Assembly (NCBI GenBank): GCA_016294075.1
Contig: JAEDCQ010000006.1
Location: 1-64,000, forward strand
From: Lachnospiraceae bacterium
GTDB lineage: Bacteria; Bacillota; Clostridia; Lachnospirales; Lachnospiraceae
Reading direction: 5' to 3'
DNA: 64,000 nucleotides
Below the pieces are notes generated by a model that ran no database searches, was not told the origin of the DNA, and saw only the letters and a program-made list of their open reading frames with translations. The stretch's first letter is position 1; each line of letters begins with the position of its first letter. The translations under genes were made by a program, and so were the position numbers. Shown here in pieces: positions 33,469 to 43,672 of this stretch.

Positions 33469-34293
33469 TTATATCTTTTGCTTTTTCTGTGTATGTTTTT
33501 CTGATTCAAAGTCATAGAAAAATGTTTCTGACAGTTTTCCGCCGGTTTGCAGGTAATTTTCATATTCCGTAATTAAATCAACCGCCAGTTGCACGGCTTT
33601 ATCATAGTGCTCCATCAGCCACGCCGTTGTTTCCCTGCAGGCCGCATTTTCCCTATAATTGATAATAAGTCCATGTAAAGTATCATATTGTCCCGAAAGC
33701 TTCATCAGAGCAAGCAAAATATTCCGTTTTATCCGTGAAGGGGCACGCAGCAGATTCAGGAAGAAAATCTGTCGTTTAATTGTTTGAGCTACCTGTTTCG
33801 GATTAACCTCGCTCCAAAAATCCGAAATTACGGCAGCATTCTTATACGTGGGTTTTAAGTGCCCGGTCAGACATTTACTAACCGCCTCATATCCGTCCCG
33901 TTCCAACAGTTCCCTGTCATATTCCGCTTCAATCTCGAAATGACTGATTCCTGTCTTTTCAATCTGCTCTGCAATATAACCATGGCAGGTAACATCCATT
34001 GCAAAATGGCAAAGGAAACCATATAAATAAGCTTTATGCGCTTCTTTTTCCGCGTTTTTGTGAATAACAGATGCCGCCGGAATAAAAAAGGAAGCCCCTG
34101 TTTCATGGTGCATACGCTGTCCCAGACATACAATATTATTTTTGAGCAGCGGATTATGATAGAAAAATATATCAGGACCGTGTACCCCGATTTGAAACAG
34201 TTCCTTATGATTGCATACAGTTTCATGTATGGAAGCGGGCAGTGCTTCCGCTACTGATTCCCCCAACCGGAAATGAGCATATGTTGTCGGCAT
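33469..34293 (-). CDS. Zinc-dependent phospholipase C family protein
   Basis: A 274-residue all-helical protein with no signal peptide. Zn-type ligands are spread as in the family: TYAHFRLGE at the N-terminus, IGVHGPDIFFYHNP, GFLCHFAMDVTCHGYIAEQI, and HFEIEAEYDRELLERDG. In Clostridia such proteins are conserved but not proven toxins or lipases; the lack of a secretion signal argues for a cytosolic role. AGAAGG precedes the ATG. Confidence 0.85.
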   Translation of the reverse strand: MPTTYAHFRLGESVAEALPASIHETVCNHKELFQIGVHGPDIFFYHNPLLKNNIVCLGQRMHHETGASFFIPAASVIHKNAEKEAHKAYLYGFLCHFAMDVTCHGYIAEQIEKTGISHFEIEAEYDRELLERDGYEAVSKCLTGHLKPTYKNAAVISDFWSEVNPKQVAQTIKRQIFFLNLLRAPSRIKRNILLALMKLSGQYDTLHGLIINYRENAACRETTAWLMEHYDKAVQLAVDLITEYENYLQTGGKLSETFFYDFESEKHTQKKQKI

Positions 34294-34438
34294 ATAACAA
34301 GCCTTCTTTCATTTTTTCTTAATGTTCTGTTATATATGATATTACATTTTGATGCCATATGTATTTATTGTACACTGTCGTTCAAAAAAAGGCTAGTAAA
34401 AATGTCAATTCATTTTTGCGAAAGGAGAATTCTAAATT

Positions 34439-35601
34439 ATGATCACAAACGGTTTTACTTATATTGCAGTTCTCATTTTTATTGCTGCAATGCTCGTGTG
34501 GTTGCAGAAGTACACAAAATCCAAATTTTTTGACTATGCTCCACAAATTGTACTTCTCTACCTCATTACTATGATTTTCTGTACATTGGGTGTATGGGAT
34601 ATGGAGGCGACCAAGCCCGCCTATTCTGCTTTAAAAAACAATCTATTGTTTGCCATTATTTTCCTAATGTTACTGCGTTGTGACATCAGAAAGATTTTAA
34701 AGCTCGGTCCCAAAATGCTTGGTGTTTTTTTGCAGCATCCGTTTCTATCGGTCTCGGTTTCATCATCACTTATGCCGTTTTACATACTCCGCTCGGTGCT
34801 GAAGCATGGAAGGCACTCGGTGCTCTCTGCGGAAGCTGGATGGGTGGTTCCGGTAAAATGATTGCCGTTCAGGCAGCATTTGACATCGGAGAATCTGATA
34901 TGGCATACGCCCTTGTCGTTGATTCTATTGACTACTCTATCTGGGTTATGTTCTTATTATGGGCCATTAACTTTGCTCCAAAGTTCAACAAATGGGTCAA
35001 AGCCGATACACGTGTTCTCGATGAGGTATCTAAGAAACTGGAAGAAGATGCAAAAGCAAATGAAGCTCCTATTACATTTATAAACATCATCTTCCTCCTT
35101 GGCTTAGGTCTTGTGGTATCTGCATTCGGACAAAATCTCGGTGCTACACTTAACGGTGTTGCTCCATGGTTAGACAAGTCTACATGGACGGTATTACTCA
35201 TTACATTAGCAGGCTTAGTCGGAGCCGTTACCCCTATCGGTAAAATGGCCGGTGCGCAGGAGCTTTCCAATGTCCTGCTTTACTCCGTTGTCGCATTATT
35301 AGCATCCAGAGCAAGCTTCTTAGAATTAACAGATGAACCTCTCTGGATTGTTGCCGGATTTATGATTCTTGCTATCCACTGTATCATCATGATTATTCTT
35401 GCAAAAATCTTCAAGCTGGATATGTTTACATGCGGTGTTGCTTCTCTTGCAAATATCGGTGGTTACGCTTCTGCTCCTATTTTAGCAGGTGCATACAGCG
35501 GTGCACTTGTTCCGGTTGGTGTCTTAATGGCATTGATGGGATATGTAATCGGTACCGGCGGTGGTATTATCGTCGCAAATATTATGTCAATGTTCTCATA
35601 A
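34439..35601 (+). pseudogene. DUF819 family membrane protein, frameshifted in a T run
   Basis: Two open parts make one protein of ~387 residues. Part 1 (34439 to ~34731) ends GPKMLGVF; part 2 resumes in another frame with AASVSIGLGFIITYAVLHTP, then LGALCGSWMGGSGKMIAVQAAFDI and continues to 35601. The break lies at seven Ts (34725-34731); eight would restore the frame. The family (YjcL-like) are predicted ten-helix transporters. AAAGGAGAA precedes the ATG and the rest is well preserved, so this may be a recent mutation, a phase-variable switch or a sequencing error. Confidence 0.85.
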
Positions 35602-35641
35602 CCAATTACCGAAATATTTATTAAAACTTCATACGTTAAAG

Positions 35642-35674
35642 AACGGGGAGTATGCCCAAAGCATACTCCCCGTT
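35642..35674 (+). terminator. Terminator of the DUF819 gene
   Basis: A perfect 14-bp stem: AACGGGGAGTATGC (35642-35655) with GCATACTCCCCGTT (35661-35674), 5-base loop. The arm ends share the AACGGGG word found in the intergenic hairpins. Confidence 0.8.
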
Positions 35675-35709
35675 AAATTATCTCATTATATAACTTGATA
35701 CAGATTCTG

Positions 35710-36612
35710 TTACCTGTGGCACCCTCTGCTTGCCAATACCGCTTTCATATCGGATGGAATATCCGCTTCCCACTCCATCCGTTCTCCCGTAATCGGATGC
35801 TTTAGCGAAAGATGCCATGCATGCAATGCCTGCCTATTCATCCTTTGGTCCTTCGGATTATACAGGAAGTCTCCAAGCAGGGGATGACCGATGGACGCCA
35901 CATGCACCCGTATCTGGTGTGTTCTTCCCGTTTCCAATATAAGTGAGAGCAGCGTTGCATCCGCCATTCTCTCAAGCACCTTAAAATGGGTTATCGCACG
36001 CTCTCCGTTCTCATAATCTATCATACGTTCAATTGTGGAACCATCCCTGCGTCCGATTGGTGCGGTAATGATTCCCGAATCTTCTTCTATATACCCATCC
36101 GCAATTGCAAGATATTCCCGCTTGATTTCCCGCTTAAGCATTTGTTGCTGTAAAATACTGCAGCTTACCATATTTTTTGCCAAAACGGTAAGACCTGTCG
36201 TATCTCTGTCAAGACGGTTAATGCAACGAAAACGAAATGGAATTCCCTTTTGATTAAAATAAAAGGCAGCCGCATTCGCCAGGGTATTGTCATAATTATT
36301 AAGTGACGGATGAATCGGCATATCCGCCGGTTTATCAATGACCATTAAGTCTTCATCTTCATACCGGATCGGAAAAGGCAGATTTACAGGTGCAATTTTT
36401 TCAGATGCCTTTTCTTTCATACATATTTGCAGTAAATCGCCAAGCTGTAAACGGTATGTTACATACTCCCAGACTCCGTTTACGAGAATGCTGCGTTCCT
36501 GCTTCTTTAACTCCACTATATTTTGCCTTGAATAGCCTTTCTGTCTCAGAAAATCCTTTATTGTTACCCCGGCTTCTTCCAAAGAAACCGTGTACTCCAG
36601 AATTCGTTCCAT
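35710..36612 (-). CDS. RluA-family pseudouridine synthase
   Basis: A 300-residue enzyme. An S4 domain covers ~10-70 (VTIKDFLRQKGYSRQNIVELK); the catalytic domain has INRLDRDTTGLTVLAKN with the nucleophilic Asp, and GRTHQIRVHVASIGHPLLGD. It isomerises uridine in rRNA (RluD-like) or tRNA; the target cannot be read. ATG at 36612 follows GGAAG. It stands alone, on the minus strand. Confidence 0.95.
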   Translation of the reverse strand: MERILEYTVSLEEAGVTIKDFLRQKGYSRQNIVELKKQERSILVNGVWEYVTYRLQLGDLLQICMKEKASEKIAPVNLPFPIRYEDEDLMVIDKPADMPIHPSLNNYDNTLANAAAFYFNQKGIPFRFRCINRLDRDTTGLTVLAKNMVSCSILQQQMLKREIKREYLAIADGYIEEDSGIITAPIGRRDGSTIERMIDYENGERAITHFKVLERMADATLLSLILETGRTHQIRVHVASIGHPLLGDFLYNPKDQRMNRQALHAWHLSLKHPITGERMEWEADIPSDMKAVLASRGCHR

Positions 36613-36777
36613 TGTCACTTCCGTTATCTTTCATTATTCTTCTATACAAACGGCTTTATCTCTATAATCAATCTATCGTATCTACCCGAGACTTTTCTGT
36701 CAAATCATAGTATATAAAGTTTTCTTAATTGCACCCAAAAGAAGGGTGCTGTTTTTATGCCTTTTTTACGTAATCTC

Positions 36778-37731
36778 TTAACTCTGTATCAGATAAGCAT
36801 AATAGGCCACAAACGCAGCCAGCATCACAATGCCGCCGACTCTGTTCAGCTTTTTATCCTTATTACATAATATACATATAAATAAAAGTACTGCCGTTGA
36901 AATTCCTACGATACTATCTACCAAAAATCCCTGTGCATAAACTACAGGTGTAATCAGCGCTGCGGTTCCTACTACAAATAAGATATTAAAAATATTGCTT
37001 CCCACAATATTTCCTACTGCAATATCGGCCTTGCCCTTTAACCCTGCCGTTACAGAAGTAATCAGCTCAGGCAGGGAAGTTCCGAATGCCACAATCGTAA
37101 GACCGATTAGACGTTCACTCCAGCCAAAATACCGCGCTATTTCAGATGCGGCATCTACGGTTACATCACTTCCCCATACAATTAATCCGCCTCCGATAAC
37201 AATCAGAATAAACATCTTGAAAAGAGTATCACCTGCTTCAAACTCCGGTACTTCCTCTGTATCCGTATCAATTCCTTTTTGGGAAAGATAGAATAAATAT
37301 CCCATGAATATGATAAATATTATCCACAGTATAACGCCTTCCATGCGGGACACATAACCATCCTTTAAGCCCATAAACGCAAGAATAAAACTTATTAAAA
37401 TTACAAACGGTATTTCTATATGGAAGGTATTTTTCTTCACAGCCAAAGGAATTAGCAGGGAAGTGATTCCTAAAATCAGAAGAATATTCAATATATTACT
37501 TCCTACCACATTTCCTATCGTAATTTCCGCACTTCCCTTAAGTGCTGCAGTAATAGATACCGCAGCTTCGGGTGCACTCGTTCCCATAGCCACAATTGTA
37601 AGTCCTATTACAATCTGTGGTATTCCGAATTTACCTGCAAGCTTACTGGAGCCTTCCACAAACCAATCTGCTCCTTTAATTAACATTACAAAACCAATCA
37701 CTAATAAGATAAATTGTATAATCAGGTTCAT
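36778..37731 (-). CDS. Calcium/sodium antiporter (CaCA family, YrbG-like)
   Basis: A 317-residue membrane protein with ten helices in two inverted halves. Each half carries the alpha-repeat: VIGLTIVAMGTSAPEAAVSI ... GNVVGSNILNILLILG, and LIGLTIVAFGTSLPELITSV ... GNIVGSNIFNILFVVG. It exchanges Ca2+ or another cation for Na+ or H+. ATG at 37731 has AGAGGAA upstream; the longer frame to 37809 is unsupported. Confidence 0.95.
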   Translation of the reverse strand: MNLIIQFILLVIGFVMLIKGADWFVEGSSKLAGKFGIPQIVIGLTIVAMGTSAPEAAVSITAALKGSAEITIGNVVGSNILNILLILGITSLLIPLAVKKNTFHIEIPFVILISFILAFMGLKDGYVSRMEGVILWIIFIIFMGYLFYLSQKGIDTDTEEVPEFEAGDTLFKMFILIVIGGGLIVWGSDVTVDAASEIARYFGWSERLIGLTIVAFGTSLPELITSVTAGLKGKADIAVGNIVGSNIFNILFVVGTAALITPVVYAQGFLVDSIVGISTAVLLFICILCNKDKKLNRVGGIVMLAAFVAYYAYLIQS

Positions 37732-37933
37732 AGCATTCCTCTTTTCCGACTCATCCATATAATTCCCAATCTTATTGAAAATTATTTTCCAGAGTAGCAC
37801 TTGCAACAAAGTATAGCAGATATGAATAAGCGGAACAAGGGAAAAGTATTTTTTTCCTATTATAAAGGTTTACTTTATGACAAAAATATACTAGAATTGT
37901 TTCTGAGTAAAATTATAAAAAGGAGATACAGTT

Positions 37934-39595
37934 ATGAATATTTCACCATTACAGAAAGCTAGATATGAGTATGCTCCAAAGCTTCCCGGAATGCTTAGAA
38001 ACGGCATCGCAGATATCTGCGTAAAGGAAGGCAAAGAAACTCAGAGTGTAGCTGACCAGGAAAAAATCAAAGCTCTTTTCCCAAATACTTACGGTAAAAA
38101 GGAAATTACTTTCCAGAAAGGCCAGAACACATCCGCAGCTAAAAAGCAGGTTGTAGGTGTTATCCTTTCAGGTGGACAGGCTCCCGGCGGACACAATGTT
38201 ATCAGCGGTCTCTATGATGCACTTAAGGAGACTAATAAAGAAAATGTCCTCTTAGGTTTCAAGGGTGGCCCGGACGGACTTCTTAAGAATGATTATGTAG
38301 AATTTGACGATGCATTTATCGATGCATACAGAAACACAGGTGGTTTCGATATCATCGGTTCCGGCAGAACTAAGCTTGAGACTAAGGAACAGTTCGCTAT
38401 CGTAGCAGAGAATGCAAAGAAGAATGGCCTTACAGCCGTTGTTATCATCGGTGGTGATGACTCTAATACGAATGCTGCAACACTTGCAGAGTATATGGCA
38501 GCTAACAATACAGGTATTCAGGTTATCGGATGTCCTAAGACAATAGATGGTGACCTTAAGAATGAGGATATCGAGGCTTCATTCGGTTTCGATACAGCTA
38601 CTAAGACATATTCTGAACTTATCGGTAATATTGAGAGAGATGCTAACTCAGCTAAGAAGTATTGGCATTTCATCAAGGTTATGGGACGTTCAGCATCTCA
38701 CGTAGCACTTGAGTGTGCTCTTGAGACACAGCCAAACATCTGTCTTATCGGTGAAGAGGTTGCTGCTAAGAAGATGTCTCTTGCACAGATTACTAACTAT
38801 ATTGCTGATTCTGTAGAGAAAAGAGGAAACAATGGCAACAACTTCGGTGTTGCTATTATTCCGGAGGGTATCGTTGAGTTCGTTCCTGAGTTCTCTAAAC
38901 TTATTGCTGAGATTAATGAGCTTCTTGCAGGCAGCAAGACAGAGGAGTTTAATGCTCTTCCGGATTGGGAAGCTAAGTACAACTTCATCAAGGCCGGTCT
39001 TACAGCAGAGTCATTTGCAGTATTTGATATTCTTCCTCAGTTCGTTCAGCAGCAGTTATTCCTCGAAAGAGATCCTCACGGAAATGTTCAGGTATCCCTT
39101 ATCGAATCAGAGAAGTTATTCTCTGAAATGGTAAAAGCTGAACTTGCTAAGAGAAAAGCAGCCGGAACATACAAGGGTAAATTCGGTGCTCAGCATCACT
39201 TCTTCGGTTATGAAGGAAGATGCGCATTCCCATCTAACTTCGATGCTGACTACTGCTACTCACTTGGTTACAACGCTTTCATGCTTATTCAGTATGGCTA
39301 CACAGGATACCTTTCAAAGGTTTCTAACATTGCTAAGCCGGCTGAGGAGTGGATTGCAGGTGGTATGCCTATCACAAAGATGATGAATATGGAGAGAAGA
39401 AACGGTGAGGACAAGCCGGTTATCAAAAAGGCTCTTGTAGAGCTTGACGGAGCACCATTCAAATACTTTGAAGCTCACCGTGAAGAATGGGCAACAGAGA
39501 CCTGCTTCAAATATCCGGGTGCCATTCAGTACTACGGACCGGCAGAGGTTTGTGACATTACAACAGTAACTCTTGCTCTTGAACAGGCAAAATAA
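37934..39595 (+). CDS. pfp: Pyrophosphate-fructose-6-phosphate 1-phosphotransferase
   Basis: A 553-residue long-type PPi-dependent phosphofructokinase. It phosphorylates fructose 6-phosphate reversibly with pyrophosphate. [19 protein letters not shown] binds phosphate; [19 protein letters not shown] has the GGDD that marks PPi use in place of [15 protein letters not shown] carries the catalytic [19 protein letters not shown] follows. The gene uses a restricted codon set (many CTT, GCT and TCT codons), consistent with high expression. AAAGGAGAT precedes the ATG by eight bases. Confidence 0.97.
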   Translation: MNISPLQKARYEYAPKLPGMLRNGIADICVKEGKETQSVADQEKIKALFPNTYGKKEITFQKGQNTSAAKKQVVGVILSGGQAPGGHNVISGLYDALKETNKENVLLGFKGGPDGLLKNDYVEFDDAFIDAYRNTGGFDIIGSGRTKLETKEQFAIVAENAKKNGLTAVVIIGGDDSNTNAATLAEYMAANNTGIQVIGCPKTIDGDLKNEDIEASFGFDTATKTYSELIGNIERDANSAKKYWHFIKVMGRSASHVALECALETQPNICLIGEEVAAKKMSLAQITNYIADSVEKRGNNGNNFGVAIIPEGIVEFVPEFSKLIAEINELLAGSKTEEFNALPDWEAKYNFIKAGLTAESFAVFDILPQFVQQQLFLERDPHGNVQVSLIESEKLFSEMVKAELAKRKAAGTYKGKFGAQHHFFGYEGRCAFPSNFDADYCYSLGYNAFMLIQYGYTGYLSKVSNIAKPAEEWIAGGMPITKMMNMERRNGEDKPVIKKALVELDGAPFKYFEAHREEWATETCFKYPGAIQYYGPAEVCDITTVTLALEQAK

Positions 39596-39638
39596 AACAA
39601 GCTGAAGGATGACATGCTTCGCGGCTCATCCATATATT

Positions 39639-39682
39639 AAGAAATACAGCCCCCAATCGTTAGGTTGGGGGCTGTATTTCTT
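39639..39682. terminator. Bidirectional terminator after pfp
   Basis: A perfect 18-bp stem: AAGAAATACAGCCCCCAA (39639-39656) with TTGGGGGCTGTATTTCTT (39665-39682), 8-base loop. It serves pfp (plus) and the small minus-strand genes ending at 39682. Confidence 0.85.
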
Positions 39683-39888
39683 CAGTTTGCCATACCAAAT
39701 TCTAAAATTTCTCCGTTGGCGATATAATAGCAGTACCTGGTTGCCACATCTACCGAACAACCACCCGGAAATATAGTATCAACCGTCTGATATGCCGATT
39801 TTGCCAAAACAATTGTATTACCCGAATAATTATTAAGATGATATATATATATATGACGGGTCATACGGATCAGGGTTTTGCATTTCAT
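39682..39888 (-). CDS. Small unknown protein, overlapping the PLP-enzyme fragment
   Basis: A 68-residue frame starting with ATGAAATGC at 39888, directly overlapping the stop of the preceding frame (TGATG), so translation could be coupled. The part after HIYIYHLNNYSG continues TIVLAKSAYQTVDTIFPGG and CYYIANGEILEFGMAN. It looks like the displaced C-terminal end of the protein encoded just upstream; the two share AT repeats at the joint. I do not recognise a family. Confidence 0.45.
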   Translation of the reverse strand: MKCKTLIRMTRHIYIYHLNNYSGNTIVLAKSAYQTVDTIFPGGCSVDVATRYCYYIANGEILEFGMAN

Positions 39889-40271
39889 CACAACATATAT
39901 ATATGATAAGCATGTCCGTCTGTATAATAGAAGCGTATGTATCCTACCAAAGCACTGTATACGCTTCCATCAGGTCCCCATGCCACTTCCATACTCTGCA
40001 AATCTGATTCCGCTTCTTCCCACTCTGCTCCATTTGGCAATACAAATCTGTTGCCATCTTCATCCAATACCTCTAAGCCCCTGGTTGCAGGTGCTTCAGC
40101 ACCGGAAACAGCGTTGGCAGAATTGCTTGCACCTCTGGAATAAACAAACTCCTTAAATTCCATCATATTATCCTGTTCAAAGGTAGAAGAAAGATAAAGA
40201 GGATAATTCACTGCTCCTTTTCCGCTGTCATCCTTTCTACCGCCATGAATTGCAATTGTCTGGTATTTCAT
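39888..40271 (-). pseudogene. Chimeric fragment: N-terminus of a Cys/Met-metabolism PLP enzyme fused to unknown sequence
   Basis: 127 residues. Residues 1-48 (MKYQTIAIHGGRKDDSGKGA, then PLYLSSTFEQDNMMEFKEFVYSRGA) match the start of cystathionine gamma-synthase or O-acetylhomoserine sulfhydrylase. After YSRGAS the family should continue NPTR..., but the sequence changes to Ala/Ser-rich residues and then GLEVLDEDGNRFVLPNGAEW, which is unrelated. The PLP lysine and most of the enzyme are missing. An AAAGGAG site is intact before the ATG, so a short chimera could be made. I read it as a recombination product rather than an active enzyme. Confidence 0.6.
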
Positions 40272-40504
40272 TTTTTATCTCCTTTTCTATCTCCTACTTT
40301 TCTTATAGGAATGGCATGCTATTATTTCCATGTTTTGTCAACTACTTTTTATAAAAAAATTTTTTTACCGGAATTTACTATATTATTTTGGGATAAAACA
40401 AGACCTTGCTCGCGAAAGCATTGACAGAATTTCTCACAGCCGTTATAATGACACTCGTGGCTTATGTCGATTATCTTAATCCGGCATGAAAACAAGCTAT
40501 ATAG
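40272..40504. other. Upstream region of tRNA-Leu
   Basis: Contains the consensus promoter at 40421-40449 and AT-rich sequence with a TTTTTT run at about 40357-40366. I see no other gene. Confidence 0.5.
40421..40449 (+). promoter_or_regulatory. Consensus SigA promoter of tRNA-Leu
   Basis: TTGACA (40421-40426), exactly 17 bases, TATAAT (40444-40449): a full-consensus vegetative promoter. Transcription would start near 40456, about 50 bases before the tRNA. Confidence 0.85.
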
Positions 40505-40584
40505 GCGGATGTGGCGGAATTGGCAGACGCACCAGATTTAGGTTCTGGCGGGCGACCGTGGGGGTTCAAGTCCCTTCATCCGCA
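40505..40584 (+). tRNA. tRNA-Leu (anticodon TAG)
   Basis: GCGGATG (40505-40511) pairs with CATCCGC (40577-40583), discriminator A at 40584. The D arm GGCGGAATTGGCAGACGC, the anticodon stem CCAGA/TCTGG with loop TTTAGGT (anticodon TAG, reads CUA), a variable arm GCGGGCGACCGT and a T arm with TTCAAGT are all present. CCA is not encoded. Confidence 0.95.
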
Positions 40585-40590
40585 GTCCAA

Positions 40591-40625
40591 AAAATCCCTG
40601 CCTAAATTCAATAGGCAGGGATTTT
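40591..40625 (+). terminator. Terminator of tRNA-Leu
   Basis: A 14-bp stem: AAAATCCCTGCCTA (40591-40604) with TAGGCAGGGATTTT (40612-40625), 7-base loop, followed by ATTATG. Confidence 0.8.
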
Positions 40626-40671
40626 ATTATGCAAATTATCTACTACACTTATCATTTATACCAAATCATCC

Positions 40672-42093
40672 TTATGGCAAAGGGCTCTCCTCATGGCAAT
40701 GAGCGCTTACCATGGCAGAAGAAACGTCCCCGATAATATGTTTAAGAAAAAAGAGGCTTAGCATAAAGGATACCAATTCCGCAATCGGAAAGGCCCACCA
40801 GACATAATTTACATTTCCCAATAAGGAAAGAAGGTATGCAGCCGGGAGCAATACAAGAAGCTGCCGGCAGATGGAGGTAATCATACTGTAAACTGCATTA
40901 CCAAGGGCCTGGAAAACGGAGCTGCAGACAATACAGAAAGCGGCAATCACAAAATGAAGACTTATTATCCTAAGAGCCGGAACACCCATACCCATCATAT
41001 GCTCCGAAGCATCAAATAAAGCAAAAAGCTTATCCGGAAATACCTGGAATATCAATACTCCTACGCTCATGATCACCACAGCATATAAAATGCTCAACTT
41101 TATTGTCTTTAACAAACGTTCTCTTTTTCCCGCTCCGTAATTAAAGGCAATAATCGGCACCATTCCGTTATTGAGTCCGAATACCGGCAGGAAAATAAAG
41201 CTTTGCAGTTTGAAATAGACACCGAAAACAGCCGTCGCCGTGGAAGAAAACGCTATCAAAATCTGGTTCATTCCATAAACCATGACAGAGCCGATGGACT
41301 GCATAATAATAGAAGGTACACCTACCACATATATTTCCTTAATTATTCCGGCAGACGGATGAAAATTTTCAAACGAAAATTTTATTTCCGTGTTCATTTT
41401 TAAATTAATAAAAATGGCTAACAAGGCTGCAACAATCTGTCCGGTAACAGTCGCAATCGCAGCACCTGCTACTCCAAGCTTCGGCATACCGCATAGACCA
41501 AATATCAAAATCGGGTCAAGAATAATATTAATAATCGCGCCCGTCATCTGGGTAATCATTGTAAAAAATGTTTTTCCGGTGGACTGAAGTAACCGCTCAA
41601 AAATAAACTGTGAATATAAACCAAACGAAAAAATCAGGACAATGCTCAAATATTGTATTCCGTATCCCACAATCTCAGCATCGCTTGTCTGCCCGTAATA
41701 AAACGGCTTAACAAGAAATAATCCGACTAAAAGAAAGACACAGACATTTAGGGCTGTCAAAAAAATTGCATTCATTGCGCATTTATTTACTTTATCATAA
41801 TCCTTTTCCCCCAATGCACGTGATAATACTGCATTAACACCCACTCCGGTTCCTACCCCAAGTGCAATCATCAAAGATTGAACAGGGAAAGCCAACGATA
41901 CCGCCGTTAATGCATTTTCACTGATTCTAGCCACAAAAATGCTGTCTACAACATTATAAAGCGCTTGTACCAGCATAGATAGCATCATCGGTACTGACAT
42001 ACTGAGCAGTAATTTATTAACCGGCATAATGCCCATTTTATTTTTTATTTCCGACTCATTTTTCTGCTGTGATTTTACCATTATTTCTGCCAT
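40672..42093 (-). CDS. MATE family efflux transporter
   Basis: A 473-residue membrane protein with 12 helices, the MepA-like branch of multidrug and toxin extrusion pumps. NKLLLSMSVPMMLSMLVQALYNVVDSIFVARISENALTAVSLAFPVQSLMIALGVGTGVGVNAVLSRALGE is abridged here to its key parts: MLSMLVQALYNVVDSIFVA and GVGTGVGVNAVLSRALGE. It exports organic cations with Na+ or H+. ATG at 42093 has GAGGA four bases upstream; an ATG four codons later is also possible, and the frame to 42162 is unsupported. Confidence 0.94.
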   Translation of the reverse strand: MAEIMVKSQQKNESEIKNKMGIMPVNKLLLSMSVPMMLSMLVQALYNVVDSIFVARISENALTAVSLAFPVQSLMIALGVGTGVGVNAVLSRALGEKDYDKVNKCAMNAIFLTALNVCVFLLVGLFLVKPFYYGQTSDAEIVGYGIQYLSIVLIFSFGLYSQFIFERLLQSTGKTFFTMITQMTGAIINIILDPILIFGLCGMPKLGVAGAAIATVTGQIVAALLAIFINLKMNTEIKFSFENFHPSAGIIKEIYVVGVPSIIMQSIGSVMVYGMNQILIAFSSTATAVFGVYFKLQSFIFLPVFGLNNGMVPIIAFNYGAGKRERLLKTIKLSILYAVVIMSVGVLIFQVFPDKLFALFDASEHMMGMGVPALRIISLHFVIAAFCIVCSSVFQALGNAVYSMITSICRQLLVLLPAAYLLSLLGNVNYVWWAFPIAELVSFMLSLFFLKHIIGDVSSAMVSAHCHEESPLP

Positions 42094-42303
42094 TTCTTCC
42101 TCACTCTGACTTATAGCCAATCTTATAGAATTCTGTGAAATCTCATATAAAGTGTTCCGCACTAGTTTTCAAGAGTTTACCATTTTTAACCGAATTGATA
42201 TTATAGCATGATAATTCTTTATTGAAAAGGGCAAACTACGAAAGGACCCGTGCCTGCTGACAAAGGTCCTCCCATATTACTGCTATTTATATTGTCCCAC
42301 GTT
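42094..42303. other. Non-coding gap between the MATE gene and the GH3 remnant
   Basis: No gene is seen. AGGACC (42242-42247) and GGTCCT (42264-42269) form a weak stem that could end transcription of the GH3 remnant. Confidence 0.35.
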
Positions 42304-43672
42304 CTACCATTCGATATGCAACTCTATCGGTTTTTTCCCTGTCATTTCAATGCTCTTTGCATCAGGCTGGTTTGTTCCAATGTACAGACGGTAATTTTTT
42401 CCTTCCAAAATTCTCTCCGTTTTCATTTACCACCGTAAATGCCCGTCTCTGAACCGGTATTTTTACCTCTTTCTTTTCTCCTGCCTTAAGATGAATTCTT
42501 TGAACTCCACACAATGAAGGATTCGGAACAGCAAAAATACAGTCTTCATTTTTAATATAAACCTGAACCACATCGTCTGTTTCCATACGGCCGCTGTTTT
42601 GTACAACTGCTTTAACTATACATGCCGTTTTTGTATCATCTAAGTCACCGTTGTTGCAATTTACTATTTCTGCCTGCTCAACCGAAACATCACCATATGT
42701 TAATCCAAAACCAAAAGGATACTGAGCCTTATAATCCATATAGCGGTAGGTTCTTCCTTTTATGGAATAATCCGTAAATTCAGGCATTTCTGTTAAGTTA
42801 TCATAAAATGTTACCGGAAGCTTACCGGATGGGGAGACTTCGCCGAATAAGAGCTTCGCAATACTTCTTCCGCCTCTTGCTCCCGGATACCAGGTCTGCA
42901 GAATCGCATTATAATGCTCATTTGCAAATCTCATATCCATAGCACTTCCCGTCATCATCAGCATAACAACCGGTTTACCGGTTTCTGCAACAGCCTCCAA
43001 TAAGCGTTGCTGTGACTTAGGAAGCAATAAAGACTCTTTATCTCCGGATGCATAACTATTACCGGAATCACCCTCTTCACCCTCTAATGTTTCATCCAAT
43101 CCAACACAATGAACTACAAGGTCGCTATGCTCTGCTACAATTTTAGCCTCTGCCAGACGATCTCCTTTTATCGCCAGAGGCTCTGTTTTATCTTCAAACA
43201 GATGGCAGCCCTCTGAAAACAATATACGGACATCCTTTCCTACTGCTTCTTTTATACCCTCCAATACAGTTACATATTCAGAAGAGGTACCGTGATAATT
43301 ACCGATTAAAGCGGCTCTACTGTTGGCATTCGGTCCGATAACTCCGATTGTTTTTACACTTTCCTTATTAATCGGTAGAATTCCGTCATTTTTCAATAAA
43401 ACAACGCTCTCCAAAGTAGCTTTATCCGCTAAAGCAATGTGCTCATCACATTCTATCTTTTCATATGCAATCGAATCAAACTCTGTCTTGTCAAACAAAC
43501 CTAATATAAAGCGTGTTGTAAATAACCTTACAGCGGCTTCTGTTACGGTTTCTTCACTGATAAGTCCCTGATTATATGCATTCAATACATGAAGATATGT
43601 ATTACCGCAATTTAAATCGCATCCCATATTCAGCGCAAGTGCCGCAGATTCTGCCGGCGTCTTGGTTACCAT
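42304..43672 (-). pseudogene. Glycoside hydrolase family 3 gene, truncated and frameshifted
   Basis: The open part (42362-43672) encodes 436 residues from TKTPAESAALALNMGCDLNC, through the C-terminal sandwich domain (VVLLKNDGILPI, TIGVIGPNA, VVHCVGLDETLEGEEGDS) to a fibronectin-III-like domain (FGFGLTYGDVSV). The N-terminal TIM barrel with the nucleophilic Asp (about 250-300 residues) is gone. Near the end the frame breaks: ENF then junk, while another frame continues GKNYRLYIGTNQPDAKSIEM and stops at 42304; a two-base loss in a GAGA run explains this. Not active as a beta-glucosidase/xylosidase. Confidence 0.85.
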
